Positions 22,255 to 33,713 of a DNA stretch of 64,000 nt are shown here, in pieces. The notes under the pieces were generated by a model. The model saw only the letters and a list, made by a program, of their open reading frames with translations, was not told the origin of the DNA and ran no database searches. The translations under genes were made by a program, and so were the position numbers. This stretch comes from Platycnemis pennipes. Taxonomy: Eukaryota; Arthropoda; Insecta; Odonata; Platycnemididae. Within the stretch, counting starts at the first letter, position 1, and the number at the start of each line of letters is the position of its first letter. Location of the stretch: the NCBI GenBank assembly GCA_933228895.1, contig OW121858.1, positions 35,239,859-35,303,858 on the forward strand, in the 5' to 3' direction.

Positions 22255-24303
22255 TTACCTTTTCTCTTCCGTACTTATCGAAGATTTGCTTATGTTGCTG
22301 TACCACAAGCAGCAAGTTCTCTCTCTCACGTTCATATTTAGTGAGTTTTTCTTCAAAATATAATCTTTGATAAGTGACACACCCCTTTCCGCAGTGTCAT
22401 TAACAAAATTAATGTGTCTGATGGTCTTGAAACCTTTCATGTACCTTTCATCCTGTAGCTGTTTTTCAGAGTTCTTTGACAAAAAGCCTTGGTCAATGCC
22501 CGTAATGTCGAAGAATCGTCGAGAATTGCTAGACGCAAAGTCACTCAGTTTCAGGTCCTGAATACAACGATTGGGAGGAAGTTGCGCCCGGGGGCTCCAA
22601 ACATCCCACCCTTCCTTTCCAAAAGAGCTAACCATCGCCCTCTTATCAGCTAAGGGAACATGGCGGTCAGATAAAAATAAGAACATAGGTTTCTGATAAA
22701 TACCACATATGGTTGTAGAATTTGTTGAAAGCTGCTTGGTAGTGTTTGCTTTGTGGCTGGCGAGGGTTTTCAGAAGCTCGAGATCACGCGCTGATGAACT
22801 AGATGCAACTAGACATGTGTACCAGGACTTAATATACACGGAAGCTATAAAGCAACATATTTGAAACATGTTGTCACTGTCTTTGGTTGAAAGGCCCAAT
22901 TGCTTTTCAAACATCTTCATTTCCAAGCAAGCTCCAGCAGCTCTTTCCCAAGTTTTTGTTGAATAAGAACACAGGCTCCATTAACTCGTCCACTATTCAC
23001 GTTTGTGGTGTCAAAGACAGGCCTATGACTCGTTCCTGAAGTTCCCTACTAGTCAAAAGTTCAACCACTACAGTAGCTACCTAAATTCCAGTGCCCTCTT
23101 TCAACTCCGGAAGGCCAAGAATCTGCTCAACCCCTTCTCTAGATACTAAAATTGGCATACGATCAGTATTGGCTTCTGCATCTAAAAGATGGAATTAATA
23201 TCCAATACATGGTCAAAAATGCCCACATACTATGCAGAAGATTGTTAATTAGTAAGAAAAAAAATTGCAATAAATACCTTCACTACTGGGCAGTAGCTTT
23301 CCATCCCAATGGACGACCATCGGAATGTCAGGATCAAGCTCTTTATTTATAAGTAGGGCATTATCTTCTCTACATTCTGGCTGTTTTCTTTGCAGTTGTG
23401 AACGGGAAGTTATTATTTGTACCTCTTGTTCCTCAAGTCCAAACGATTTCACAGTGGCCTGAGGTACAGCTTTTATCAACATCGATCGCCCAGCGGAAGA
23501 TGTCTGCGTTCTATCTAACACAGCAGATACCATAAAGTCATTCGGAACGTGAATCTTGAGTTTCTTTGGTTTGCTCGCTATAAATTCTGTAATAACACAT
23601 ATTATGTTAAAGAAATCAATAAAATTACTCTCAAATTTTATTTGACGATTTTTACCTACCCTCATCACAATCTTCATCAGTACTTGCTTCAGAAGAAGCC
23701 TTGGCAGAAAGTTGGCGGGTAAGAAGTTCATTCTTCTCCTTTTCGCTTCGTGCTTTGGCCCTTTCTGTCGCAAGCTGTTCCTGAATGTTTTTTTGACGAC
23801 TCACCTCCTGCTTAGAGCACCATTCTCTATCATTCCCAGCCATGTATTATATGCGGTCAATCTGCATAGAAATGTAAAATTGGCGGTCATCTTCAACTTC
23901 AATGAGCTCAAGAGCTCTCCTGTGACCAATGTCAAACAAACGGTCCAACTTGGCTTTAAATTGCTGTCTTCTATAGTAATGCTTATCACTTCTCAGATTG
24001 TTGTCCTTTTCTAGCCTACTGTATTCCTTATAAACATTTACAAGTTTTTCTGTAGCATCACGGGCATTTTGAGTAGGAATATTTGCTTCAACCCAAATTT
24101 CCATCAATGAGCTCATCGTGTGTCTGGCGATGTCTTGGAATCAGTAGTGCCAGGCGTATAGTGCAGTCTTGTGAAGAAACTCTTAAGAACTTCTCGCAGT
24201 GTTGGTAGTTTCCCATTCCTCGTCAGGTTTTCATCAATGCAGCCACCAACGAGCCACACATTCGTTTTTCCCTATGTAATACACACATTACTCTTCTTAG
24301 CCA
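22255..24303 (-). pseudogene. Decayed arthropod-type protein of unknown function (VNDTAERGV / VVHWDGK family), putative transposase
   Basis: Fragments in order on the minus strand. 24303-24120: MAKKSN...TNVWLVGGCIDENLTRNGKL and REVLKSFF. 24116-23850, shifted frame: EIWVEANIPTQNARDATEKL, then KLDRLFDIGHRRALELIEVE. 23838-23660: a charged coiled-coil-like stretch ending ASTDEDCDEG before a GTAGGT donor. 23587-23279: after an acceptor, EFIASKPKKLKIHVPNDFM through VVHWDGKLLPSSEG to a GTATTT donor. 23180-22930: ANTDRMPILVSREGVEQILG, then FDTTNVNSGRVNGACVLIQQ with a stop and a frameshift. 22926-22255: ending in HINFVNDTAERGVSLIKDY. The order and motifs match a large arthropod family annotated only as uncharacterised. 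At least one in-frame TAG and two frameshifts make this copy non-functional. Its place between TIRs argues that the family is a transposon gene, probably the transposase (inference). Confidence 0.8.
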
Positions 24304-24776
24304 TTTCAACGTAAAATCACACTACCTTGTAGAAAAATAATTCACAATCACACAGCTGCCTGACTCAAAAACTCCGTTCACTTATTCACCACCGCTTCGC
24401 CGCTCGCCTTCCACTGTAGTCATCCGTACCGGTTCGATCCGCGCAACAATACAGTCGTTATCATGAACTTTTGTTGCCTTCTTGCGTCGTTTCAGGACAA
24501 TGAAGCAGTCTCGCATTATTTTAGGGAATTTGCGTATAATTTTATTGGTTCCGTCTTGTCCTAGTAATGCAAGGACGGAGTTTACTTAGTCGCCAAATGA
24601 TAGCAGTACTGCTGTGATCGCTAATTCTCTTTCCATTCTGTTATTTATGGAGATAAGCAAAATGTATAATGCGGTAGAAGTGTTTTCATCACAACATGTG
24701 GAACCTACTATCTGCATACGATATATCTACTGTTTGTCTTGGTTTTCTGATGCAATCTTAGGACGACGCAAACGGA

Positions 24777-24959
24777 AGCCCCTGTATGGTAGGCAATCTG
24801 GCATACATAGAAGCTGGAAATCTTTAAACGCGATTCGGCAGGGTCAAATATTGTGCCATGGAACTGAATGTTTTGTGAGGTGTTTGTTTCATAAAATTGC
24901 ACCTGAAAATGCATCCGCACTTCCAAATTTCAAAAAAACATTTTTTTTGGGCCACCCTA
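24777..24959. repeat. Right terminal inverted repeat of the 3-kb transposon
   Basis: Inverted match to 21940-22122. The open frame crossing it on the plus strand is not a gene. The 24320-24620 interval just inside it, GC-richer than its surroundings, is the likely promoter side of the minus-strand gene. Confidence 0.85.
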
Positions 24960-24968
24960 ACCAAACAT

Positions 24969-25775
24969 GCACTATTGACGCGCAACTAGGCTACTACATG
25001 GCAATCCACATGCAGCTAGATGATAAGTATCTACATTTTAATAAAGAGGGTATTGTCATTTATCTGACTATATTTCACTTAATTTTCCCATCACGAATGG
25101 GTTAATAATGTTAATATATACACCATGCAATATACAGACAACTCTAACAATACTTCACATATTGCCTATATGCCTTTTCTATGCTCCCTAATTTGTTCTC
25201 TAATGGTTAGCAGGAAAAATGATACTTTAAATCTATCCGTACAACAGTCCATATCTATTATTTCGTTTATCTGCACAAATTTAGCATGATACGCTGTGGT
25301 TCTTGATATAATTCTAGTGTCTTCAGGAATCTATTCCGTTTTAAATTCCTGCAGGACATTTAGTAAGTATTTTAATCTATGATTTAAAAAATGATTCCCA
25401 ACCTATTTCATCCATTAATGTTGATGCAATGCTAAACCTATCGTAACATTACTCTTTGTAGATTAGCTGGATTGGAATCCGAAGGGAGTTAATTATTATT
25501 TTAAGTCTTTATAAAGGACATACCATGGGCTTTGCTGTGCATCGAAGCCAACACATTCCTTACATCGCTATCTTATCGCAATTCCTGAGTTTCGTTCTGA
25601 GAGTTCACTTTGAGAATATCCAGAACTCGTGAGCTGTTAGATAACAACTCCGCGATCCACAAAAAAACTTAAAAATTTCAAACCCGTCTGAAGATTTAAG
25701 TCTGCAAGCCCTCTTTAACTCATTGAGAATATAGAATAGACTAGTCTAATAGGCTAGTCTATTGATTAAGGAGTC
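24969..25775. other. Unassigned interval
   Basis: AT-rich, no shared repeat seen; small palindrome ACTAGTCTAATAGGCTAGT near 25740. Confidence 0.3.
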
Positions 25776-25779
25776 TCCA

Positions 25780-26752
25780 CGGAATTATGAAGCAGATGTC
25801 ATTTTTGATCAAATTTCAGGACATATATCGTTTCTTGTCCCTTTTATCGATTGTAAACAAAATATCGAGGTCTATCCATTATAAATTTGAGGAATAAAGA
25901 TGTTGAAAATCAGTTATTTTATATTCCGTGGTTAAAAAGGCAGAGCATGGCTCTTGCAGTAAAATTTGCAGATTAATAATGTAAAGAGAAATGTCGTTTT
26001 GACGAAAAACTAATGTAAGAATCGTAATTTTATGTAGAATTTAGCATTGTAATAAAAATGATCGCCTTATCACACTTGTTTAATTGATATTATTTAAATG
26101 TTTGCTCGAAAAAAAGCAGAAGAGCCTTAGTTACGTGAAAGTGGCGCTACAGTATGTTGTTATCATTGGCAACTGTAGGTATCTACTTGTGATTGGACGT
26201 GTTTACGAACCTATTTACTAACTTAATTAAGGAATACACCTCAACTAAGGTCCTTCTTATATTTTTGATGCAATTAAAAATATTTTATTGGTTATCGAGA
26301 TTGAGTTATGAATACCAATACTTCTAAATGGTAGCAGTGTCATTGTTGCTAAACAATTTTGAAAAAAATAAACATTAAAAAATTCAAGAATAGAGTTGTA
26401 TTTGCAAGGGTAAGTTTTAAATTTAAGTAAAAAAAATATTTAACCAATTTTAAGAATACGTTAATAGCAGGGTTGAGCATGTATTCTCACTTGACGAAAT
26501 TAAACGTGGCAACAACACGTCAGCCATGTTCCGAAGTCAAAATGAGTTAAAAGAGAGCTTGTATTAAAATAGAATGCAACCACAACGCGATATATAACAG
26601 TTCGATAGACATACAATTATTGTTAAGGCGTTATCACCATATACATGATTTTCCATATATTGGTGTTTTTATGGATCGGTATATATTCATCTAATAACAT
26701 ATAATAGCTCTTTTACGGGATTTTGAATCGCGGAGTCATGCATGGAACCTCC
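25780..26752 (+). mobile_element. Family A element, copy 3 (full length)
   Basis: 973 bp between TTAA at 25776-25779 and 26753-26756. The ends are GGAGTCTCCACGGAATTATG and CGGAGTCATGCATGGAACCT..CC. The interior is colinear with copy 2. Confidence 0.85.
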
Positions 26753-26756
26753 TTAA

Positions 26757-27245
26757 TTTGATTTTCAAAATGAACGGCTTATAAAATATGCACTCTATAG
26801 AGGTTTAATGTAATTTTATTGAAAACAGTAAACCTTGCAACGGAAAAAGTATTGATTTTTTCAAGTTTTTCAATTTCTATCATATCTAATTTTGTTGAGA
26901 AAAAATCTTCGTTTTTTTTTCTGTTTGGAAAAATGTTCGTTGCGTGAAAACGTTGCTGAGAAGTTTCACGAATGTTAAAAAAATTCTTTATTCGTGGCAT
27001 AGAATTCTTTCTGTTGGTATTATAGAACATATAAATGAATTAAATGTGTCTAGAATTCGTATCTGCGCCGATGTTACATCTTCGTGGTCGTAGTACTGTA
27101 GATGGCCGCCAGCGCTGCCTTACGGGGCCTTGAGGTCGGAGCAGCGAGAGTGCTGTCACTCGCGGACAAAGCAGGAACTTCTTGCGCGAGGACCACTTGG
27201 GTGATGATGGACGATTAGCTACATTCCTGTGCAATGGCGGTTTTA
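26757..27245. other. Unassigned interval with the shared CGCTGCC..ACGGGGCCTTG block
   Basis: 27100-27245 repeats the block seen at 19680-19800 (CCAGCGCTGCCTTACGGGGC, GAGAGTGCTGTCACTCGCGG, CAATGGCGG). No gene is supported. Confidence 0.45.
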
Positions 27246-27369
27246 AAAAAAGTTGATTTAACCTTGCTAGACAGAGACCAGTATTGCGTGCATGTCATGC
27301 CCAACATAATATTCGATTTAACACCAGTTATTGTGCAAATCCACATGAACGGAAATATTATTGAAGCCC

Positions 27370-27950
27370 AAAGTTAATAAATTTCCGCAATGCCGAACTC
27401 TTTGTTAAAAGGTGAAATTATTAAGCATCAATGCAAAAATAAATATTATTAAAAGGCGGAGATATTAAGTATCCTCATGAACGGAGATTTTATGAAAAGG
27501 CGAAGTTAGTAAACATCCGCGTAAACGAAAATGTTATTAAAAGGCGGAGATATAATGTATTCACATGAACGGAAATTTTATCAAAAGGCGAAGTTAGTAA
27601 ACATTCGCGTAAACGAAAATGTTATTAAAAGGCGGAGTTGTGAAACATCCACATGAACGGAAATTTTATCAAAAGACAAAGTTAGTAAACATCCGCATTA
27701 CCGATCCTTTTGTTAAAAGGCGAATTTAGTAAACATCCGCGTAAACGAAAATTTTATTAAAAGGCGGAGATTTTAAATATCCCCATGAACGGAAATTTTA
27801 ATAAAAGGCGAAATTAGTAAACATCCGCGTAAACGAAAACGTTATTAAAAGGCGGAGATATGAAGTAGCCACATGAACGGAAATTTTATCAAAAGGCGAA
27901 GTTAGTAAACATCCGCATGAAAGGCCACTTTATTAAAAGGCGAATGTATT
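27370..27950 (+). repeat. Satellite array related to 17697-18545, opposite orientation
   Basis: About 6.5 units of 88 bp, each two 44-bp halves: ACGGAAATTTTATCAAAAGG + CGAAGTTAGTAAACATCCGC, and AAACGAAAATGTTATTAAAA + GGCGGAGATAT. In reverse complement it aligns with the 17.7-kb array over AACGGAAA.TTT...AAAAGGCGAA. Confidence 0.88.
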
Positions 27951-28858
27951 ATTAGTAGTTATTGTTAATATGTTATCACATTAGTGTAATATGATAACAT
28001 GTTGCACTAGCAAACATTTGTAATAAGACCTTTTGGAATTCTAAAAAAAATCAAACATTTGTAATTTAGACTCCATTTCGTATAATCATGCCCTATTTAT
28101 TTTTATAAAAAAAAGACATTTGTGTGCAGTAGGAGAAAAGAAATTTAAGATAGGCCCATGCTGAGTTTAAGACCAGGGCTGTCTGAAATTCAGCATGGCC
28201 CTATCTTAAAATAAGTCCTACGTAAAAATGCTGGTCGCTATTGAAATTCAAGCCTACTTTTTAAGAGATGTCTAATTATAAATACTACATATTTAAACAT
28301 TTATCACGAACATATGACAAAACACTAACGTTTCCTTTTTTTACTTCTCGATAATATTGTTTTACTGTCTAAATTCTTCGGTAGAGCTTACGTAAGGCAT
28401 AGAATTTCCATTAAAAAGATTTCAGGACTGGAAGGGGAACACATTGACAATAATTTCAAGATAATAAGAAAAATTGTACTTTTATTGTGAACAAAGTAAT
28501 CCGTAAAGTCTTCGATACCACAGATATGTGCCAGTATCTACAAACCAAGACAGAAGCTGTCACTTGACGAGGGGGACTATTATTTAGTTCTTACAACCCA
28601 ACCACGTAGACAAAATAATGATGTTTTGTCTCAGGATGCGTCACTCAGATACAACTGGCTCCATTCCGCAAACAAACGAAGTATCAACGCCGCATTCTCA
28701 CACCATTAATTCATCGCACGAAACTTATTTCACCTACCTACGATGAAATATGACTAGACTTCGAATTTTACTTCCTTACGCTTCGTAATCCTTGTTGAAT
28801 TCCATCTCCCTGGACACGCTCCGCCCATCAGCCTCTGCCATTGGCAGGTTAGTTCCAA
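27951..28858. other. Unassigned interval with one strong hairpin
   Basis: AT-rich; the hairpin at 28144-28210 is listed separately. No gene supported. Confidence 0.35.
28144..28210. other. Imperfect hairpin, ~21-bp stem
   Basis: TTTAAGATAGGCCCATGCTG (from 28144) pairs with its near-complement ending at 28210, with one mismatch, around a loop of about 25 nt. It looks like a pre-miRNA-sized foldback or a tiny MITE end-to-end. There is no further evidence of function. Confidence 0.4.
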
Positions 28859-29631
28859 CGGGAAATATGCATGAAATTTGTTTCTCGAAGATTAATGATG
28901 TACTTGATGCGAAATATTCTCACCAATTTAATTATGTAAGCCAAATTTTTCTACGCCCGCCACAAAGATTATTATTAATTGATATTAAAATGTTCCCGGA
29001 AATCGACGAAAGTCACGTGACCTAAAACTCCTTCTGGTGTCACTGCACGGTATAGGTTCCATATTGTTACGGAGATAGGACATTTATATTTGAAAGAAAA
29101 CGAAGTGAATATATTGTTTTGAGGTTTTTAGCCGTTTCTCGAAAGAAACGATGACTGAAAAAATACTTAAAAAAGCACATTCCGACAATTCTACTTTGGT
29201 TGACTCCCTTATGGCGGCGTTCTTCTTAAAAAAAACAGCGATTGCATAGACGTAGTAGAAATTCTTGGGCACTAAACAGGCATTATATAATTAATGGACG
29301 ATTTGCTCGTTGCCATCCATGCTACGTAAATAAAAAATCGAAATACAATCGTTAATTGCATTAAACAAATGAGATAAATACATACGCTATCGCCAAGTAT
29401 TCATTTAACAACTTACCTCCGCGCATAGCAACAGATAAACAACGCCCATAGTGATACCGTGCCGTGACGTCATGCGATTACGTCGTGTTTTAATTAGCTG
29501 CCGAAAAAGTACAATTTTCAAAGAGTAATATCTTTGTAACGCAACTTAATTCTCTAGAAAAATTTTCGCCAAGCACATTTTAGGTAATATAAACTTCATA
29601 TTCAAAGAGTAAAAATTAGTGCAGGTTCCCC
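28859..29631 (+). mobile_element. Family B element, copy 2
   Basis: About 773 bp, GGGAAATATGCATGAAATTTG to CAGGTTCCCC; colinear with the copies at 14274 and 34870. Confidence 0.8.
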
Positions 29632-29633
29632 AT

Positions 29634-29722
29634 TGCAGTGAGGCATTGTAAGACGATGACAGGAGCGGAGAAGAAAAGGGTGGAATCATTGAAATGTGGT
29701 GCTATAGCAGAAGAATTATGAT
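29634..29722 (+). repeat. Short LINE fragment
   Basis: It resembles 20978-21063 of the LINE (GACGATGACAG.AGCGGAGAAGAAA.GGGT..AA.CATT.GAAATGTG..GCTAT..CAGAAGAAT). An approximately 90-bp relic lies between family B and family E. Confidence 0.65.
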
Positions 29723-29749
29723 GAACACGTCCATTGATACAATGTTCTT

Positions 29750-30187
29750 TGCTGGGGGGGTTATTCTGTAATCTCACTTTAGTGAGAATACGTCATAAAA
29801 TGTCACTTTTTCGTAGTTAAACTCCGCCACCCAGGCGGCATGACCATCTTCGGATCTCGAGCGGTGAACTGCCGGTCATGTGCTGGTCTTTTAGACGATT
29901 CATCCGCTCATCTGATCCGTATCTTTCGACTCTTGATCCGTTTCATCATATACACGCCTGCCATTAGTTCCCATCTCGTCTTCATTAAAGAACGTGAAAT
30001 GGAGCCACCATCGTTTCCACTTGAAGCAATTGAGTTGGAAAAACAAAGCAATAGCGATAAAGATGCAAACGATTTTAAGTTGTATTTTTGGAATTCGCAC
30101 AACGTGAAGAACTTAAACGTTCTTAAATCACGAATTGTATATTATCAACAAATGATTTCTAAAAACACTATTAACGTAACACTATTA
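29750..30187 (-). mobile_element. Family E element, copy 2 (truncated)
   Basis: The left end GGGTTATTCTGTAATCTCAC equals, inverted, the 3' end of family E at 63.9 kb. It continues through the CGGAGTTTAACTACG... complement and the GAAACGGATCAAGAGTCGAA block. It is joined to a 3'-truncated family A copy at about 30187. On the minus strand it carries a W-K-R-W-W-L-H-F-T-F...DETDQESKDTDQ frame (see 61350 and 63521). Confidence 0.75.
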
Positions 30188-31132
30188 TAGATGGAAAATC
30201 ATCTATAGGGTGATAACGCATAGTACACAATAAATGTAAGAGTATGATTATGCTGTTATGTAGCGCGTTGTAATTGCATTCTATTTTAATACAAGCTCTC
30301 TTTTGACTCATTTTGACTTCGGAACATGGCTGACGTGTTGTTGCCACGTTTAATTTCATAAAGTGAGAATACATGCTCATTGCCACTAATACGTATTCTA
30401 AAATAGGTTAAATATTTTCTAATTTAATTTAAACTATTCCTTTGCATGTATAACTCTTTGTTTTAATTTTTAATATTATTCTCTTGCTTAGTTTTAAACC
30501 ATTCCCTTGCAAATACAATTCTTTGTGTTGAATTCTATTAATTTTCATATTTTTGAATACTGTTTGGCAGCAATGACGCTGCTACCATTTGGAAAAATTA
30601 GTATTAATTACACCATGTCTATAACCAATGGAATATTTAAATCACGTAAAAAATATAAGAAGGATCTTGTTTTAAGGTATATTCCTAAATTAAGTGAGAT
30701 AATTTAGTTTCGTAAGCACGTTCCGTAACAAGTACTGTTGTCATTGTTAACAACATACTCTAGCGCCACTTCCATATAGTAACTAAGACTTTTCTGCTTT
30801 TTTCGAGGAAAGATTTATTAATATCAATTAAACAAGTGTGGTAAGGCGAGCACTATTTTACAATGCTAGATTCTATATGAAATGGCGCATCTTATGTTAG
30901 TTTTTCGTCTAAACGACATTTGTCTTTACATTATATTAATCTGCAAATTGTACTGCAAGAGACATGCTCTGCCGTAAAACCACGTAATATAAAAAATTTT
31001 AAACTTCTTTGTTCTTGAAATAATTGATGGAAAGGCCAAATGATTTTATTGCCAATCGATAGAAGGGCCAAAAAATGATGTTTCCTGAAATTTTCACAAA
31101 AATGACATCTTCATAATTAGAGTGGAGCCACC
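30188..31132 (-). mobile_element. Family A element, copy 4 (inverted, one tip missing)
   Basis: Reverse complement of family A. The true 5' tip is at the right (GTGGAGCCACC then TTAA 31133-31136). The other tip, about 100 bp, is lost at the junction with family E. Confidence 0.8.
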
Positions 31133-31854
31133 TTAACGAGTTCTCGTTATTTAACCCTTTGAGTTCCACCGATTTTTCGGTGGGTATTCCCAGAAGTGCC
31201 ACGAGTATTTTGCTAATTTTGTAGGCCTTTACTCAAAAAATCATTATTTGTTTATTTGTTGCTATTTTTACATGATTTCTTCTGCATTTGAAAGTGAATA
31301 CTTTCTTCCAAATTAATATGAAAAAAAATCGGCTGATTTTTTTCAATGACATGCAATTGTTATAGTTTAATTTGGAATTTACAGATTTGAATTATTTTAT
31401 TTCTCAATTTTGACCAATAAATAGAGATATAATATCAACTTTAAAGAAATAAACCATCGATAAATATAAAAGATTATTATTTTTCTAATAATTGATCATA
31501 TAATATCCAAGGAATTTGCACGAATTTTCAAATTATATTCGATTGAGTAACACAATGCAAATTGCATAAAATTCAGGGGAAATTATCAAAATGATTGGAG
31601 GTATATAATGTGAATATTTTCGCAGGCAAGAGAATATTTGGGTGTGAAAACGTTACGAAACATGGTATCTGAATAATAATAACAAGAATTTAGGTCTGTT
31701 ATTAATAACGTCTGTTATTAATAAGCAATTGCTTACAAAATGATGAAAATTGCATTACAAATTATTGAAAATATATACTCATACATACTTAGAAAACGAT
31801 GACAACATTACAAACCCTATTCCAAATCAAATAACTAATTTTCATATTAATCAT

Positions 31855-32899
31855 AAATGTGATGAGAGACACAAATTCCATGTAGACCTTATTTACATTT
31901 CATGCAGTTCTAGATCTGTGGACAGGACCACGGCCTTTCCTACTGCATACAGCACACACTTTTTCCCTCCGCCCTGAAAGTTTCCTTATCCCATATATTT
32001 CTGACGATACTGTCCTAGGAGTTGACTGACTGGGATTATTCCATCTAAGTAACCATTCACTCACAATGCTATCTATTATTTCTGAAAAAACTGCACTCTT
32101 GATATTTTTTTCAGGATTGTTTGATTTGTAAGTATTATAAGCATGTTTAGCACCATTTTAGAAATTACATTGCAGACAATTTTCTTCCAGTATGTGAAAT
32201 AATCTTCTCTAATCTAAATACACGTACAACATAATATCCGAAGAATAAATGCCTCCCATGTATCATTGTACTCATTGTACTGCTCAATGATTTGTGGACT
32301 TTCCTTTGGAAATTCTTGACCCTTACGAATAACTGAATTGCTTTTGGCTATCGAGTTGGCGGAAAGTAATAAAACTGGATTTTTTTGTTATTTATTTTCT
32401 CTATACCTAAGAATAAGAAGCTCTTCACTTCTAAAACACTTTTTCTTACCAACACTAAAGTTTTATTTGAGATGTTGAGGTACCATGGTCCAGAATGCGT
32501 TGGTAAAAAGAGGTTGAAGTACAGGATTGGAGAAGATTTTGGTGGCGGAAGATGTTTGGGACCAGGAGTTTCCAGGAATTCAAAATGTGGAGGAGGGAGT
32601 GAATCACAATTGTCCTGAACCTCAATGAATTCTGCCGAATGATCACGGCTTCCACTTTCACGTTCATCAGAACTGACGCTATCATTGCTATACCCAATAA
32701 TTGCCGGTCTCTTCTTAGGAAGGATTATCACGCTTTCATCTGAGTCTGATAACACTTCCCCTTCACTAGTGTCTCGACGAAAATGGGCGCTGTCTTCACT
32801 TTCCACAGATTCGTCGTCATTACTTAGTGAATTTATGTATTCAGCTAATCTGTCATCGTCAACACCAGGTGAAAATTCATTTCTAGAAGTTGACGCCAT
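31855..32899 (-). pseudogene. piggyBac transposase remnant
   Basis: The cut-and-paste transposase of the surrounding element. From ATG at 32897-32899, about 125 codons give the acidic N-terminal region (MASTSRNEFSPGVDDDRLAE, serine/aspartate-rich) and then FLETPGPKHLPPPKSSPILY and FNLF, the start of the conserved domain. A frameshift follows at about 32510; the neighbouring frame continues TNAFWTMV-like sequence. The catalytic core with its aspartates is missing, apparently through a deletion near 32340-32450. Downstream, 32340-32260 reads SVIRKGQEFPKESPQIIEQY, and 31990-31855 gives the C-terminal Cys/His zinc-binding segment (VCAVCSRKGRGPVHRSR, then NCMKCK, a stop, and CVSHHIYD after a shift). 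The transposase domain is therefore dead, though the ends might still be mobilised by an intact relative. Confidence 0.85.
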
Positions 32900-33634
32900 T
32901 TATTAGGTAAAAGATTTCACTTTCAAAAAGCCACTAGTGAAATTTCAATGTGTAAACAACAACAAGAGATGCACACATTGAATTTTTTATGCACAGCACC
33001 ATCTTTCTATTACTACTGCCGCATCTACTATGATAACGAGGTTGACAATCGGAGCCACATTGCTGACTCAACACCCCAGCTGACTCAACGCGAGAGATAG
33101 CATGATAGGAGTTACGTAGTATCTTTTCGTCTGCCTTTCATAGCTAAAAATCAACGACTTGATCGCAGTGAAGCAGCAACAAATTATCTCATCAGAAGCG
33201 ACATTGCAGAGATGTTTGAAGCCTAAAGTCTTTTTGCTATGTCATGAATCGTTCGCAAAACGAACGAGAATGCGATGTACTTCGCAGAGAATAAAATGTT
33301 TCTAAGCATATAAAAAAATAAGAGCACGCCAAACATAATATCTCCGACATAAATACAAAGTTCAAAATATTAGAAGAAAGTCAATTGGTTTTAGGCTAAC
33401 AAACAATGTAGTTTCCAAAGTGTCGCACCAGAAGCAGTTTCGTAAGAACCAAATGTGGCGCTCGGAAAATTCAATCCGACATACAGTTATTTAAATTACC
33501 AAAGCTGTTGATCCTTTCCATTAACAATCAAAATTATTGTTTCACGTAGTTATTAAAAGATCATTCTTGTATCACATACAATTTACAAGAGTTAAAGATT
33601 GAGAAAAACCTTGTTTTAACAGGTCTCCTCATAG

Positions 33635-33694
33635 ACGACGATATATCGTCGTTGGCACTTCTGGCACATTCTGCAAACGACGATATATCGTCGC
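33635..33694. repeat. Paired subterminal palindromes of the piggyBac element
   Basis: ACGACGATATATCGTCGT occurs at 33635-33652 and again (ACGACGATATATCGTCG) at about 33677-33693. Both flank the GGCACTTCTGGCAC inner repeat and are present at only this end. The other end has a shorter palindrome CACCGATTTTTCGGTG. They may be transposase binding sites. Confidence 0.7.
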
Positions 33695-33713
33695 GTGGCA
33701 CTCAAAGGGTTAA

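Larger units (their letters stand above)
21940..24959 (-). mobile_element. DNA transposon with ~183-bp TIRs and 9-bp TSD carrying a VNDTAERGV-family gene
   Basis: 3,020 bp. The ends TAGGGTGGCCC (21940) and GGGCCACCCTA (ending 24959) start inverted repeats that stay alignable for about 183 bp (21940-22122 and 24777-24959). Both contain GGATGCATTTTC.GGTGCAA and ATATTTGACCCTGCCGAATC. A perfect 9-bp target duplication ACCAAACAT flanks it (21931-21939 and 24960-24968), and a related repeat at 42.1 kb shows the uninterrupted target. The minus strand encodes a decayed multi-exon gene. Long TIRs and a 9-bp duplication resemble Mutator-like elements, but I see no Mutator transposase signature; the superfamily is unresolved. 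Confidence 0.88.
31155..33709 (-). mobile_element. piggyBac-type transposon, internally deleted
   Basis: Flanked by TTAA at 31151-31154 and 33710-33713. The terminal inverted repeats are CCCTTTGAGTTCCAC (31155) and GTGGCACTCAAAGGG (ending 33709). A second inner pair CCAGAAGTGCCA/TGGCACTTCTGG lies about 35-55 bp inside, the asymmetric internal repeat arrangement usual in piggyBac. The minus strand holds the two ends of a transposase gene. 2.56 kb in total. Confidence 0.92.

Noticed and set aside
17697..27950. CRISPR array
   Set aside because: The regular repeats have no distinct unique spacers, no cas genes, and the setting is eukaryotic.
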